From Alteromonas sp. KUL49 (GTDB lineage: Bacteria > Pseudomonadota > Gammaproteobacteria > Enterobacterales > Alteromonadaceae), in NCBI RefSeq assembly GCF_006538345.1, contig NZ_BJKL01000009.1, positions 1-64,000 of the forward strand: 64,000 nucleotides of DNA, read 5' to 3'. The stretch's first letter is position 1, and each line of letters opens with the position of its first letter. Positions 46,957 to 57,136 of the stretch are shown in pieces. The notes below the pieces were generated by a model, which had not been told where the DNA came from, made no database searches, and saw only the letters and a list, made by a program, of their open reading frames with translations. The position numbers were made by a program, and so were the translations under genes.

Positions 46957-48276
46957 TTATCGGCCATAGCCTTTAAGGTTAGCTTTCTTCAGAACAGACT
47001 CATATTGACTACTCATCAAATGTGTCTGCACCTGTGCCATAAAGTCCATGATAACCACCACAATAATTAGAAGCGACGTACCACCGAAGTAGAACGGCAC
47101 ATTCCAGGCAATTAGCATGAATTCAGGCACCAAACAAATAAAGGTTATGTACAGTGCGCCAGCCAGTGTTAAGCGAGTCATTACCTTATCGATATAACGA
47201 GACGTTTGCTCACCTGGACGAATACCAGGAATGAACGCGCCAGATTTCTTCAGGTTGTCTGCTGTATCACGCGGGTTGAAAACCAACGCCGTGTAGAAGA
47301 AGCAGAAGAAGATAATCGCTGCTGCGTATAACATCACGTATAGCGGCTGTCCAGGAGATAGCATAAGCGCTACGTCTTGTAACCAAGCCGTTGATTCATT
47401 CTGTCCAAACCAACCAGCAATCGTGCCTGGGAACAGAATAATGCTGGAAGCGAAAATCGGAGGAATAACACCTGCAATGTTCACTTTAAGCGGTAAATGC
47501 GTGCTCTGTGCAGCAAACACCTTACGGCCTTGCTGACGCTTTGCGTAGTTTACCACAATGCGACGTTGTCCGCGCTCTACGAATACCACTAAGTAAGTAA
47601 GCGCGATAACGATTACGCCGATTAGCAACAAGAACAACATGTTAATGTCGCCTTGTCTTGCTTGTTCCGCAGTCTGACCTATCGCTGTTGGTAGACCGGC
47701 AACAATACCAGCAAAAATCAATATAGAAATACCGTTACCGATACCTCGTTCAGTAATTTGCTCACCTAACCACATTAGGAACATAGTTCCTGTGACCAAG
47801 CTCACCACTGCTGTAAAGTAGAATCCGAAGCCAGGGTTTATCACCAATCCATTAATCAGGTTAGGCAGGCCGGTAGAGATCCCAATTGATTGGAAAATAG
47901 CAAGTACCAACGTTAGGTAACGTGTGTACTGGCTAATCTTACGCTTGCCTGCTTCGCCTTCTTTTTTAAGCTCCATCATCGGTGGATGAACCACCGAGAG
48001 CAACTGCATGATAATGGACGCAGTAATGTATGGCATAATGCCCAAAGCCAGAACGGATGCTCGCTCAAGCGCACCACCAGAGAACATGTTAAACATTTCT
48101 ACAATGGTGCCTTTTTGTTGCTCGAATAAGTCTGCAAGTACAGCTGGATCGATGCCTGGAATAGGTACATAAGAACCCAATCTAAACACAATGATCGCAC
48201 CTAGTACGAACAACAATCTTGCTTTAAGCTCACTCAAGCCGCTTTTCGCGCCTGAATCCAATCCTGGTTTAGCCAT
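46957..48276 (-). CDS. secY: Protein translocase subunit SecY
   Basis: A 439-residue, ten-helix inner-membrane protein forming the SecYEG channel for Sec-dependent export. [20 protein letters not shown] (plug and TM2 region), [20 protein letters not shown] and [20 protein letters not shown] (cytoplasmic loop) match E. coli closely. Located between rplO and rpmJ as in the E. coli spc operon. Confidence 0.98.
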   Translation of the reverse strand: MAKPGLDSGAKSGLSELKARLLFVLGAIIVFRLGSYVPIPGIDPAVLADLFEQQKGTIVEMFNMFSGGALERASVLALGIMPYITASIIMQLLSVVHPPMMELKKEGEAGKRKISQYTRYLTLVLAIFQSIGISTGLPNLINGLVINPGFGFYFTAVVSLVTGTMFLMWLGEQITERGIGNGISILIFAGIVAGLPTAIGQTAEQARQGDINMLFLLLIGVIVIALTYLVVFVERGQRRIVVNYAKRQQGRKVFAAQSTHLPLKVNIAGVIPPIFASSIILFPGTIAGWFGQNESTAWLQDVALMLSPGQPLYVMLYAAAIIFFCFFYTALVFNPRDTADNLKKSGAFIPGIRPGEQTSRYIDKVMTRLTLAGALYITFICLVPEFMLIAWNVPFYFGGTSLLIIVVVIMDFMAQVQTHLMSSQYESVLKKANLKGYGR

Positions 48277-48281
48277 CTAGC

Positions 48282-48716
48282 TTATTCCTCTACTTTACCG
48301 CCAGCAGCTTCAATCGCTTCTTTAGCGCCTTTAGTAACCTTCAACCCGCTTACTGTCACAGCACGTGATAATTCACCGCTCAAGATAACTTTAACGAACT
48401 GGATTTCTTTCTTGATAAGACCAGCTGCTTTTAAAGTTTCTAAAGACGCAGTATCACCGTCAACCTTGGCGATTTCCGCAAGTGTTACTTGATCAGTAAC
48501 AAAGCTCTTGCGTGAAGTGAAACCGAACTTAGGAAGACGACGCTGAATAGGCATCTGACCACCTTCAAATCCGGCTTTAACACGGCCACCTGAACGGCTT
48601 TTTTGACCTTTGTGACCTACGCCACCTGTTTTACCAAGACCTGAGCCGATACCACGACCAGTACGCTTACCTGAATGTTTAGCTCCTGGTGCAGGAGCAA
48701 TAGTATTTAAACGCAT
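48282..48716 (-). CDS. rplO: 50S ribosomal protein L15
   Basis: 144 residues, [20 protein letters not shown] followed by [20 protein letters not shown], the glycine- and basic-rich L15 N-terminus. It binds 23S rRNA late in 50S assembly. It lies immediately after rpmD (3-bp gap) and 5 bp before secY. Confidence 0.97.
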   Translation of the reverse strand: MRLNTIAPAPGAKHSGKRTGRGIGSGLGKTGGVGHKGQKSRSGGRVKAGFEGGQMPIQRRLPKFGFTSRKSFVTDQVTLAEIAKVDGDTASLETLKAAGLIKKEIQFVKVILSGELSRAVTVSGLKVTKGAKEAIEAAGGKVEE

Positions 48717-48719
48717 CTC

Positions 48720-48899
48720 TTACTCCTCCACTATCTCAACCATGTAATTTACACGGTTGATCATGCCACGAACTGAAGGGGTATCTTCTAGTTCACGAAC
48801 ATGGTTGATTTTACGAAGGCCTAGGCCTTTAAGCGTCGCTTTGTGCTTTGGCAAGCGGCCAATTGCACTTTTAGTTTGCTTTACTTTAATCGTTGCCAT
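48720..48899 (-). CDS. rpmD: 50S ribosomal protein L30
   Basis: A 59-residue gene from ATG 48899 to TAA at 48720: [20 protein letters not shown], then [20 protein letters not shown]. These are the L30 hallmarks, and the position between rpsE and rplO is the usual one. It ends 3 bp before the rplO start. Confidence 0.96.
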   Translation of the reverse strand: MATIKVKQTKSAIGRLPKHKATLKGLGLRKINHVRELEDTPSVRGMINRVNYMVEIVEE

Positions 48900-48905
48900 G
48901 TCGAA

Positions 48906-49406
48906 TTACCCCAAAATTTCTTCTACAGACAATCCACGCTTCGCTGCAACTTTCGCTGGAGAGTTCATCTCAGTCAGCGCGTTGATTGTTGCACGAACAA
49001 CGTTGATTGGGTTTGTAGAGCCGTAACATTTTGAAAGTACGTTTTGTACACCAGCTACTTCAAGTACTGCACGCATTGCACCGCCGGCGATGATACCGGT
49101 ACCTTCTGATGCAGGCTGCATGTAAACTTTAGAGCCAGAGTGACGACCTTTAATAGGGTGTTGCAACGTGTGACCGTTCAAATCTACGTCAACCATGTTG
49201 CGACGTGCTTTTTCCATTGCTTTTTGGATTGCAGCAGGAACTTCACGTGCCTTACCGTAACCAAAACCAACGCGACCAGCGCCGTCACCCACTACTGTCA
49301 ATGCAGTGAAACTGAAAATACGACCACCTTTAACCACTTTAGAAACGCGGTTTACAGCAATCAATTTTTCTAACAGTTCACCGTTCTGAACTTCTTGTTT
49401 AGCCAT
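48906..49406 (-). CDS. rpsE: 30S ribosomal protein S5
   Basis: A 166-residue S5: [20 protein letters not shown] and [20 protein letters not shown], then the C-terminal domain [19 protein letters not shown]. It acts in decoding accuracy. It lies 6 bp before rpmD and 9 bp after rplR. Confidence 0.97.
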   Translation of the reverse strand: MAKQEVQNGELLEKLIAVNRVSKVVKGGRIFSFTALTVVGDGAGRVGFGYGKAREVPAAIQKAMEKARRNMVDVDLNGHTLQHPIKGRHSGSKVYMQPASEGTGIIAGGAMRAVLEVAGVQNVLSKCYGSTNPINVVRATINALTEMNSPAKVAAKRGLSVEEILG

Positions 49407-49415
49407 TATAAACTC

Positions 49416-49769
49416 CTAGAACTGAAGGCCAGCTTCACGAGCTGCATCAGCTAATGCTTTAACGCGACCGTGGTATTTAAAACCACTGCGATCGAAAGCA
49501 ACATCTTTGATGCCTTTTTCGATTGCACGTTCTGCGATTGCTTTACCAACTACCGCCGCTGCTTCAGCGTTGCCTGTAGATTTAAGATCTTTTGCAAGAT
49601 CTGTTTCAACAGTAGAAGCCGCTGCCAATACTTCAGAACCGCTTGGTGCGATTAACTGAGCATAGATGTGGCGAGGTGTGCGGTTTACAACCAAGCGATG
49701 CGCGGCCAGTTCACGAATCTTTGCACGTGCGCGAGTTGCGCGACGAATGCGAGCTGATTTTTTATCCAT
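49416..49769 (-). CDS. rplR: 50S ribosomal protein L18
   Basis: 117 residues from ATG 49769 ([20 protein letters not shown]); the four upstream in-frame codons would overlap rplF and are unlikely. [20 protein letters not shown] near the C-terminus is characteristic. It binds 5S rRNA with L5 and L25. Confidence 0.96.
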   Translation of the reverse strand: MDKKSARIRRATRARAKIRELAAHRLVVNRTPRHIYAQLIAPSGSEVLAAASTVETDLAKDLKSTGNAEAAAVVGKAIAERAIEKGIKDVAFDRSGFKYHGRVKALADAAREAGLQF

Positions 49770-49781
49770 CGTATCACCCAC

Positions 49782-50315
49782 CTACTTTTTCTTAGCTTCT
49801 TTACGACGTACGATTTCGTCTGCGTAACGAACACCTTTACCTTTGTAAGGCTCTGGTGGACGATATGCGCGAATGTTCGCCGCAACCTGTCCTACCTTCT
49901 GCTTATCGGCGCCTTTAACGACGATTTCAGTTTGGCTAGGAGTTTCAACCGTAATGCCTTCAGGCATTTCGTATACAACAGGGTGTGAGAAACCAAGCGT
50001 CAGGTTTAGTTTGGCGCCCTGTGCTTGCGCACGGTAACCAACACCATTTAGCTGAAGCTTCTTCTCAAAACCTTGAGAAACACCTTGAACCATTGCATTA
50101 AGAATTGCGCGAGCAGTACCTGCTTGTGCCCAACCGTCAGCAAAACCTTCACGAGGAAGAGTTTTAAGTTGGTTTTCTTCTTGAGCAATTTCAACTGCGT
50201 CGTTGAAAGTGCGGTTCAATGTGCCTTTACTACCTTTAACAGTAACTTCTTGACCAGCGATAGTAACTTCTACGCCTGATGCCAAGTCTACTGGAGCTTT
50301 TGCTACACGTGACAT
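49782..50315 (-). CDS. rplF: 50S ribosomal protein L6
   Basis: A 177-residue L6 with its two tandem domains: [20 protein letters not shown] at the start and [20 protein letters not shown] near the end. It lies between rpsH and rplR in the conserved order. Confidence 0.97.
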   Translation of the reverse strand: MSRVAKAPVDLASGVEVTIAGQEVTVKGSKGTLNRTFNDAVEIAQEENQLKTLPREGFADGWAQAGTARAILNAMVQGVSQGFEKKLQLNGVGYRAQAQGAKLNLTLGFSHPVVYEMPEGITVETPSQTEIVVKGADKQKVGQVAANIRAYRPPEPYKGKGVRYADEIVRRKEAKKK

Positions 50316-50328
50316 TTCAACTCCTCCG

Positions 50329-50721
50329 TTATGCTACATAACCGATGATCTCACCGCCCATGCCAGCGTTACGCGCTGCACGGTCAGTCATCACACCTTT
50401 AGAAGTCGACACGATAGCGACACCTAGACCACCCATAACCTTTGGAAGCTCATCTTTTTTCTTATAGATGCGCAGACCAGGGCGACTAACACGCTCGATA
50501 GTGTCAATTACTTGCTTGCCTTCGAAGTACTTAAGCGTAACTTCTAAAACAGGCTTAACGTCACCAGAAGCGGCGAAGTCAGTAATATAACCTTCAGCTT
50601 TCAATACTTCACAAATAGCAACGCGAAGTTTTGAAGAAGGCATAGTTACAGAAACTTTCTGTGCCATCTGGCCGTTACGGATGCGGGTAAACATATCCGC
50701 GATAGGATCTTGCATGCTCAT
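50329..50721 (-). CDS. rpsH: 30S ribosomal protein S8
   Basis: 130 residues: [20 protein letters not shown] and the C-terminal [20 protein letters not shown]. In E. coli, S8 represses the spc operon by binding near the rplE start; the rplE leader was not examined for that structure. It lies 13 bp after rpsN. Confidence 0.97.
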   Translation of the reverse strand: MSMQDPIADMFTRIRNGQMAQKVSVTMPSSKLRVAICEVLKAEGYITDFAASGDVKPVLEVTLKYFEGKQVIDTIERVSRPGLRIYKKKDELPKVMGGLGVAIVSTSKGVMTDRAARNAGMGGEIIGYVA

Positions 50722-50734
50722 TATCAGCTACTCC

Positions 50735-51040
50735 TTACCAGCTGGCTTTTTTCAAGCCAGGGACTTCACCGCGCATCGCTGCTTCGCGAAGCTTGATACG
50801 GCTAAGGCCAAATTTGCGTAGGTAACCATGTGGACGACCAGTTACACGGCAACGGTTACGTTGGCGTGATGAACTAGAGTCACGTGGAAGTTGTTGTAGC
50901 TTAAGAACAGCGTCCCAACGTTCTTCTTCAGAAACGTTAACATCGCTGATAGTCGCTTTAAGTGCGGCGCGCTTTTCAGCATACTTAGCTACAAGCTTAG
51001 TACGCTTAGCTTCACGTGCCTTCATTGATTCTTTTGCCAT
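50735..51040 (-). CDS. rpsN: 30S ribosomal protein S14
   Basis: 101 residues: [20 protein letters not shown], then [20 protein letters not shown]. It has a single Cys in this segment and no CxxC pairs, so it is the long, zinc-free (C-) form of S14. It follows rplE by 12 bp. Confidence 0.97.
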   Translation of the reverse strand: MAKESMKAREAKRTKLVAKYAEKRAALKATISDVNVSEEERWDAVLKLQQLPRDSSSSRQRNRCRVTGRPHGYLRKFGLSRIKLREAAMRGEVPGLKKASW

Positions 51041-51052
51041 AACCCTACACCC

Positions 51053-51593
51053 CTACTTTTTAAATGGGAAGTTAAACGCGTCCAGCAGAGCACGTGCTTC
51101 ATCATTAGAGTTCGCACTGGTAGTGATAGTAATATCCATACCACGAACTTTATCCACTTTATCGAAATCGATTTCAGGGAAAATGATTTGCTCACGCACG
51201 CCCATGCTGTAGTTACCACGTCCGTCGAATGATTTGGGATTCAAACCACGGAAATCGCGAGTACGCGGGATAGCGATTGAAATCAAACGCTCTAGGAATT
51301 CCCACATACGCTCGCCACGTAGGGTTACTTTACAGCCAATCGGATAACCTTCACGGATTTTGAAACCCGCTACTGATTTTCTCGCAACTGTAACAATAGG
51401 CTTCTGACCAGCGATAGACGCCATATCAGCTTGAGCTGCCTCAAGTACCTTCTTGTCTGCAATTGCTTCACCTAAACCCATGTTTAAGGTGAGTTTTTTC
51501 AATCCGAGGGACTTGCATGACGCTTTTGTACCCGAACTGCTTAGCAAGTTCAGCTACTACTGTTTCTTTATAGAAATCATGCAGTTTCGCCAT
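51053..51593 (-). CDS. rplE: 50S ribosomal protein L5, frameshifted in this sequence
   Basis: ATG 51593 begins [20 protein letters not shown], then [13 protein letters not shown], an excellent L5 N-terminus. The frame then breaks in the T6 run at 51494-51499 (plus strand) and resumes in the other frame with [15 protein letters not shown] through to 51053. With one base removed the product is exactly 179 residues, the E. coli L5 length. L5 binds 5S rRNA and is essential in bacteria, so the extra base is most likely a sequencing error rather than a true lesion. It lies between rplX and rpsN. Confidence 0.93.
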
Positions 51594-51610
51594 CGTACTC
51601 TCCAATATAA

Positions 51611-51925
51611 TTAAACAAGTTCGCCGTTAGACTTGAAGAAACGTACTTTCTTCTCATCTTCGAAACGGAAACCAACGCGATCTGCTTTGCCCGTTGCCGG
51701 GTTAACAATCGCAACATTAGAAACGTGAATAGAAGCTTCTTTCTCAACGATACCACCAGCAACACCCAACTGTGGGTTAGGCTTCTGGTGCTTCTTGACA
51801 AGATTGATGCCTTCTACAACTAAACGGTTTTCAGAAGTAAGCACGCTAATTACTTTGCCTTGCTTACCTTTATCTTTACCCGCTAATACGACTACTTCAT
51901 CATCACGACGAATTTTATTAGCCAT
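51611..51925 (-). CDS. rplX: 50S ribosomal protein L24
   Basis: 104 residues with the KOW motif: [20 protein letters not shown] and [20 protein letters not shown]24 starts assembly of the 50S subunit. It lies 12 bp after rplN. Confidence 0.97.
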   Translation of the reverse strand: MANKIRRDDEVVVLAGKDKGKQGKVISVLTSENRLVVEGINLVKKHQKPNPQLGVAGGIVEKEASIHVSNVAIVNPATGKADRVGFRFEDEKKVRFFKSNGELV

Positions 51926-51937
51926 TATCGTGACTCC

Positions 51938-52306
51938 TTATAGTACCTCTGGGGCCAATGAGATGATTTTCATGAAGTTATCACTTCTCAACTCACGGGT
52001 TACCGGTCCAAAGATACGCGTACCAATTGGTTGCTTGTTTGCATTAAGCAAAACAGCCGCGTTGCTATCGAAACGGATGGTAGAACCATCTGCACGACGA
52101 ACGCCTTTTCTAGTACGCACCACCACTGCGTTCAGTACGTCACCTTTTTTAACTTTACCGCGAGGAATTGCTTCCTTAACAGTAACTTTGATGATGTCAC
52201 CGATACCTGCATAACGGCGATGCGAGCCACCAAGAACCTTAATACACTGAACCCTGCGAGCGCCGCTGTTGTCTGCAACGTCCAGGTTAGTTTGCATTTG
52301 GATCAT
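51938..52306 (-). CDS. rplN: 50S ribosomal protein L14
   Basis: 122 residues: [20 protein letters not shown] and [20 protein letters not shown] match L14. It is the first gene of the spc operon. In E. coli it follows rpsQ of the S10 operon; here the upstream neighbour on the same strand is a sensor kinase, and rpsQ, rpmC and rplP are absent. Confidence 0.97.
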   Translation of the reverse strand: MIQMQTNLDVADNSGARRVQCIKVLGGSHRRYAGIGDIIKVTVKEAIPRGKVKKGDVLNAVVVRTRKGVRRADGSTIRFDSNAAVLLNANKQPIGTRIFGPVTRELRSDNFMKIISLAPEVL

Positions 52307-52561
52307 GTTAGTGCTCCGCTCTAAAAATTAAGACTCTGCCGAGCCATTATTGCTGCTAAAAACAACAGTTATTGCTGCTTTTATATACTTACCCCCATAA
52401 AAAGGGCGCGAAATAATAACAGATAAGTTTGGGAAGTGATAGTTTAAAGTTGAATTATTTTTAAGCGATGTCGATTGCACTTAATACCTGTGTATGACAT
52501 CACATACTAGGGTCTATATTTGTTGAGCATTAGGGCTTACTACTGTGTTTTTACAATTGTC
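52307..52561 (-). other. Gap carrying the spc-operon leader
   Basis: A 255-bp A+T-rich gap between the sensor-kinase stop and rplN. It must contain the spc promoter. In the rplN leader, the 11-mer TTATTGCTGCT (plus strand) occurs at 52347-52357 and again at 52369-52379, a direct repeat with a 22-bp period. I could not assign a -35/-10 pair with confidence; TATATA near 52384 is one weak candidate. Confidence 0.45.
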
Positions 52562-54643
52562 TTATACCGCTTGCGACTTCATTAAGTGGTAACGGATACA
52601 CCTACCTAGCGCTTCAGCACCAACCGGCTTTGTAATGAAATCATCCATCCCAGCGTTAAGACATTTGTCTCGTTCACCAGCGAAAGCATTAGCGGTAAGT
52701 GCTACTATTACCACACGTGTACCAGCAATACCCATTTCTCGGATATGTCTTGTGGCAGTGATGCCATCCATCACTGGCATCTGACAGTCCATTAGGATGA
52801 GGTCATAAGGTTTGCGTTTTGCGATCGCCATTTTCACCTGCTCAACACCTTCCTCGCCGTTACTTGCTATATCGGCACTCGCACCAAGTTCTTTCAGCTG
52901 TTCCCGAATAACGATCTGGTTAATGTCATTATCTTCCACCACAAGAATACGGGAGTTTTTCAGTCGCTCTTCATCAAAGTGATGAGAGAATGAATCAGAC
53001 GAGTGATCAATGCGTGTTCTTGCTTGGTTTGCAGAATCGAGTAAAAGGTTTACAACGAAGCGTGTTCCCTCACCCAGAGCACTAGAAAGCTCAATCTTAC
53101 CGTGATAATGCTCAACAATTTTAGTAACAATAGCAAGTCCTAAGCCCGTACCGCCGAATTTCCGTGACGTATTATCCTCTGCCTGAAGAAAAGGCATAAA
53201 TATGACTCTTTGCTGTGCTTCACTAATCCCAATTCCAGTATCACTTACAATTATTTTGACTCGATAATTACCACCATTTAACGGTTTACATCTCACGGCG
53301 AGCTTAACCCGCCCTTTAGGCGTAAATTTGATGGCATTATTGAGTAGGTTTATTAGAATTTGAGAGAGCCTCAGAGGATCAGCGCTAAAATGAACATTTT
53401 CCGCAGCATCTGCGTCAACAATCAAGTCGAGCCCTTTGTCCTTGGCTAGTTTTTCAAACATTGGTACTTGCGCTTTTACCACGTCAGTCAAACACACGGG
53501 AACACTCTCGTAGCTCATTTGCCCCGCATCAATCTTGGAAAAATCGAGGATATCATTCACGATCTCCAATAGAGACTTAGCACTTCGCATAGCAACATTG
53601 GCGAACTTGCGTTGAGATTCGTTAAGACTGGTGTTAAGAAGCGTTTCGATCATCCCCTGCACACCATGTATGGGCGTTCTTATTTCATGGCTCATATTCG
53701 CTAGAAACAAACTTCGAGCTTGCAGTGCTTTCTCAGCAATTTCTGTTTTTTGACGCAAAGAAATGTTGTTGAATACACGTTCGGTAATGTCTTGTGTCGC
53801 ACCAATAACCTTGATGGTTTTACCATTCTCCACAATGGGATGAGCGAGAGATTCTACCCACTTAGTCTCGCCATTGAACGTCACTATTTCCATTTCGTAG
53901 GCGCCATCAACACCCGACTTAATAATGTCTTTGAAACGTTGCTCGTACGCTTTGCGTTCCTCATCATGTTTAATGATACTTAAGACAGTATCTATGGTAA
54001 CCACAGTGCTAGAGGGCAACCCTATCATTTTCTTGAGTGACTCAGCCCAGGTTAAACGCTGAGTCTTAACGTCCAACTCCCACGTTCCAACGCCAGCAAG
54101 CTCTGTGATTTGTTTGAGCAACATATTTTGCTCTGTGAGTTTGACCTGCTGAACTTGAATATTTTCTAGAGATTCACGCCGTGCCAGTTCAATGCCAATC
54201 CATTCGGCAAGCAACAACAAGTAGTCACATTCTAAATCGGTGAATGGCTGCTCTCTTACGGATACAGATGAGAAGTTAAGTGTTCCATAGCGCTCCCCAT
54301 TCACATGAAGTGCTGTAGAAAAATAGCTTCTTAGTGGAAACTGAGAATAACAGGGATGTGACGCACCGGGATGTTCATTAATGTTGGGGTAGGCAATGAT
54401 ATCGTCCGCTTTGAATGCATCGATACAATAAGTTTCGCTAGCTACGAATTCATCATTTTTATGTACGTTGCTCTCAGGCGTGACCGCTTGAACAACCCTG
54501 TATTTGTTACCCTGTATGTGACTGACGATCCCCCACTCTAAGCCCAATACCTTAGTACCCAACGTGAGAAGACGAATAAGTTTTTCATCGAACGATAGCC
54601 CCACGTCACTAGAAATGTTGTGAAGGGCTTTAATCACACTCAT
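52562..54643 (-). CDS. Hybrid sensor histidine kinase (GAF-PAS-HisKA-HATPase-REC)
   Basis: A 693-residue cytoplasmic hybrid kinase with no membrane helices. An N-terminal GAF domain (about 15-160), then a PAS/PAC domain (about 180-295, GVGTWELDVKTQRLTWAESL), HisKA with FLANMSHEIRTPIHGVQG (His319), HATPase_c with NLLNNAIKFTP, VSDTGIGIS and GTGLGLAIV, and a receiver domain (about 565-685) with RILVVEDNDINQIVI, phospho-acceptor Asp619 in LILMDCQMPVMDG and ITKPV. No response regulator with an output domain is adjacent, so phosphate is probably relayed to an Hpt protein elsewhere. Target unknown. Confidence 0.92.
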   Translation of the reverse strand: MSVIKALHNISSDVGLSFDEKLIRLLTLGTKVLGLEWGIVSHIQGNKYRVVQAVTPESNVHKNDEFVASETYCIDAFKADDIIAYPNINEHPGASHPCYSQFPLRSYFSTALHVNGERYGTLNFSSVSVREQPFTDLECDYLLLLAEWIGIELARRESLENIQVQQVKLTEQNMLLKQITELAGVGTWELDVKTQRLTWAESLKKMIGLPSSTVVTIDTVLSIIKHDEERKAYEQRFKDIIKSGVDGAYEMEIVTFNGETKWVESLAHPIVENGKTIKVIGATQDITERVFNNISLRQKTEIAEKALQARSLFLANMSHEIRTPIHGVQGMIETLLNTSLNESQRKFANVAMRSAKSLLEIVNDILDFSKIDAGQMSYESVPVCLTDVVKAQVPMFEKLAKDKGLDLIVDADAAENVHFSADPLRLSQILINLLNNAIKFTPKGRVKLAVRCKPLNGGNYRVKIIVSDTGIGISEAQQRVIFMPFLQAEDNTSRKFGGTGLGLAIVTKIVEHYHGKIELSSALGEGTRFVVNLLLDSANQARTRIDHSSDSFSHHFDEERLKNSRILVVEDNDINQIVIREQLKELGASADIASNGEEGVEQVKMAIAKRKPYDLILMDCQMPVMDGITATRHIREMGIAGTRVVIVALTANAFAGERDKCLNAGMDDFITKPVGAEALGRCIRYHLMKSQAV

Positions 54644-54683
54644 AACTATCTCGGCCTTATACCTAAGCTACACATGCAGATGC

Positions 54684-54705
54684 GGCCAATGTTTACGCAT
54701 TGGCC
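54684..54705 (-). other. 8-bp perfect hairpin upstream of the sensor kinase
   Basis: GGCCAATG (54684-54691) and CATTGGCC (54698-54705) pair around a 6-nt loop, 41 bp before the kinase start. It may be a terminator remnant from the upstream lipoprotein gene or a leader structure. No T-tract is present. Confidence 0.35.
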
Positions 54706-54723
54706 AATCGAGCTAAGGTACCC

Positions 54724-54763
54724 TAATTAACAGAGGGAAAAAAGGTTTCCCGCTCGTTAATTA
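54724..54763 (-). terminator. Hairpin downstream of the DUF4397 lipoprotein gene
   Basis: An outer stem TAATTAAC/GTTAATTA and an inner stem GGGAAA/TTTCCC form an interrupted hairpin, 20 bp after the lipoprotein stop. There is no strong T-tract after it on the minus strand, so termination strength is uncertain. Confidence 0.4.
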
Positions 54764-54782
54764 GTATAGTTATCAGTGCCTA

Positions 54783-56165
54783 TTAGTAGAGAATATTTAT
54801 CTCGTAGCCTGTTGGTGTATCTGCCGCTTCAACGGTAACAATATAATTTTGCTCCTCGTTAAAACCAAATAGCGACGTACGGTCCAGAAGGACTTGCTCT
54901 TCGTTGCTATCCTCATATACGGCGATCACTTCGTAGTAATCTGAGGGAAGTACTTCCGTGTTTGTCTCACCAAATTCTACGTTTTGAATATCATACTCAG
55001 CAGTGTCGATAGTTTCATCGTTGCGTACTAAATAGAAATCCACGTCATCAAAGTCAGTCACCAAGTTTACAAAGTTAACTGTCTTGTCGTACGCCTGTGG
55101 AAGGCCACTTTCGACAAAGGTAACCGCACCAAGCTCTCCGTCGGCTTCGTAAACCAAAATTGCCTTACTCTCACCTTGATTCAGTGTCACTAGCTTATTG
55201 CTCAAATCGGTGATGTCATCTTCAGAAGTTTCCACTGTCACTCGATAGTCACCGTAGCGAATTGCCGTAAAGTCCGACAACTCTCCGCTGTCTAGAGTGA
55301 AAGTCACATCAGTTTCGTCGTCATTACCGCCAAAAGTTACTTGTAGTGCGGATGCTAGTTCCGTTGAATTGTAGATACGGTATTGAGAATCCGCTTCAAC
55401 ATCAGTGATAGCAGTTACTGTAGAGGAGTTAAGAATAGTGTCGACTATGGTTCCTTCTTGAATTGCACCACTCACATCTCGAATAGCCATTAAATACTCA
55501 GTTTCATAGATGAAATTAAGTGTTTGAGATTCGAAAACTACGTCAGTGCTACCTGGCTCAGTAAGGTACAGTGTATATTCACCCTCGTCGAAGTCACTGC
55601 TGTCGTCATCTTGATTCCAGTACTCAAACTCGACCATGTCACCTGTGGTTAGCGTACCCAAGTAATTGGCACTCTCGAACGGATCCCCCGCATCACTCAA
55701 GTAAAAGTCATATGACGTAGATTCCATAGTTACGGAAAGGCCAAATAAACGAAAGTGGTCCTCTAATGTCTCTCGCTCATAGGAATATTCAATAAACTGA
55801 GGTGCGTCAAAATCACCGCTCATGACTACAATAGTTTTGTAGCCTTCGCGAAGTGTGATAGTCAAAGTATCAATTTCTACTTCTTGGTCATCGGCATCGG
55901 TTCGAATAAATTCTAATTCAATTTCACCCGAATCCATTGAGCTCATAGATGTGGTATCACCGAATTGAGCTGACCCAAAACTATCACCGTCTACTTCTCT
56001 CATTTCAACGTTTGCGCCATTAGGAGACGCGTTGTAAAACTGTAGGTAGGCATAAGTGTAGTCTGACGACGAATCATCACTGTCGCTACTACAACCTGAT
56101 AGTATTGAAATACCCACAATACTCAAACAAAGTTGAGTAAGCCACAACGAACATATTTTGCGCAT
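54783..56165 (-). CDS. DUF4397-type lipoprotein
   Basis: ATG 56165 (MRKICSLWLTQLCLSIVGIS) is chosen because it starts a normal lipoprotein signal ending in the lipobox ILSGC; the 13 upstream residues are unlikely. About 460 residues. The mature part is very acidic (many D, E, S, T) and beta-rich. It contains repeats of a DUF4397-like pattern, such as YAYLQFYNASPNGANVEMRE and KTVNFVNLVTDFDDVDFYLV, at about residues 35 and 355. It is anchored to a membrane, probably the outer one. Function is unknown. Acidic composition is common for surface proteins of marine bacteria. Confidence 0.75.
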   Translation of the reverse strand: MRKICSLWLTQLCLSIVGISILSGCSSDSDDSSSDYTYAYLQFYNASPNGANVEMREVDGDSFGSAQFGDTTSMSSMDSGEIELEFIRTDADDQEVEIDTLTITLREGYKTIVVMSGDFDAPQFIEYSYERETLEDHFRLFGLSVTMESTSYDFYLSDAGDPFESANYLGTLTTGDMVEFEYWNQDDDSSDFDEGEYTLYLTEPGSTDVVFESQTLNFIYETEYLMAIRDVSGAIQEGTIVDTILNSSTVTAITDVEADSQYRIYNSTELASALQVTFGGNDDETDVTFTLDSGELSDFTAIRYGDYRVTVETSEDDITDLSNKLVTLNQGESKAILVYEADGELGAVTFVESGLPQAYDKTVNFVNLVTDFDDVDFYLVRNDETIDTAEYDIQNVEFGETNTEVLPSDYYEVIAVYEDSNEEQVLLDRTSLFGFNEEQNYIVTVEAADTPTGYEINILY

Positions 56166-56344
56166 AGAAAGAAATCCTTTAAGCTTTGATTTAGGGGTTA
56201 GCACCTCGAAAGGCGCTGAAGCATACTGGGCTATGGCAAATAGAACAGGCAGGAGTTCTTGTCTTTACGGTTACTTTGCAAAACTGACAATGCGCTGACG
56301 TAACGTGTTGAATTGAAGTATCTAATTTGTGAATTTTTTGAAAC

Positions 56345-56368
56345 CAGTGGGCAAAATTTCGCCCACTG
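56345..56368 (-). terminator. Hairpin after the rnr-rlmB operon
   Basis: CAGTGGGC (56345-56352) and GCCCACTG (56361-56368) form a perfect 8-bp stem with an 8-nt loop, 28 bp past the rlmB stop. The following minus-strand sequence is GTTTCAAAA, so it lacks a T-tract; it may act as a 3'-end stabiliser or rho-assisted terminator. Confidence 0.45.
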
Positions 56369-56395
56369 TAAGAAGAAGATTAAAGAGACGTTTGA

Positions 56396-57136
56396 TTAGC
56401 CTAGGCGTTGACGGACAATTTCGTACAGACAAATACCCGTTGCTACAGAAACGTTCAAACTAGTAACACTGCCAGCCATTGGCAGCTTGACTAACTCATC
56501 ACAAGTTTCTTTGGTAAGTCTACGCATACCCTTTCCTTCCGCGCCCATTACCAAAGCGATGGGTCCCGTAAGAGATACGTCGTAAAGTGTCTTATCGGTT
56601 TCACCCGCTGTACCAATAATCCAAACACCTTGATTTTGTAGCTCTTTTAACGTCCTTGCCAAGTTAGTCACTTGAATAAGAGGCACCACTTCCGCCGCTC
56701 CACAAGCCACTTTACGCGCAGTTGCGGTTAAACCTGCTGATTTATCTTTGGGAACAATAACAGCGTCAACACCTGCACCGTCTGCATTTCGCAAACAAGC
56801 GCCTAGGTTGTGTGGGTCAGTCACACCATCCAGTACTAACAGTAAAGGTTGGTTAGTGTTCTCTAAAATTCTATCGAGGTCATTCTCTGTGAGCGCTCTA
56901 GCAGGCTTAGCTCTTGCCACAACCCCTTGGTGTTGCTCACCGTTCACTTTATCATCGAGGGTTTTTCGGGCACAGAACTGCACAGAAATACCGTTCTTTC
57001 GCGCCTGATTAACCACATTGACTAACCGGTCATCATTACGACCTTTGAGTACCATTACTTCCAGCACCCGTTCTGGTTCATTCTCTAATACGGCTTGCAT
57101 CGCATGTAAACCGTAGAGCCATTCTTGCTGCGCCAT
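56396..57136 (-). CDS. rlmB: 23S rRNA (guanosine-2'-O-)-methyltransferase RlmB
   Basis: A 246-residue SPOUT methyltransferase that methylates the ribose of G2251 in 23S rRNA (E. coli numbering). N-terminal substrate-binding domain [20 protein letters not shown], then the SPOUT domain with [40 protein letters not shown] and [20 protein letters not shown], the three conserved motifs of the knotted SAM site. It overlaps the rnr stop by one base and is co-transcribed with it, as in many gammaproteobacteria. Confidence 0.95.
   Translation of the reverse strand: MAQQEWLYGLHAMQAVLENEPERVLEVMVLKGRNDDRLVNVVNQARKNGISVQFCARKTLDDKVNGEQHQGVVARAKPARALTENDLDRILENTNQPLLLVLDGVTDPHNLGACLRNADGAGVDAVIVPKDKSAGLTATARKVACGAAEVVPLIQVTNLARTLKELQNQGVWIIGTAGETDKTLYDVSLTGPIALVMGAEGKGMRRLTKETCDELVKLPMAGSVTSLNVSVATGICLYEIVRQRLG

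Noticed and set aside
51494..51499. Programmed ribosomal frameshift in rplE
   Set aside because: No known L5 gene uses one, and the same one-base excess occurs in two other genes, so sequence error is simpler.
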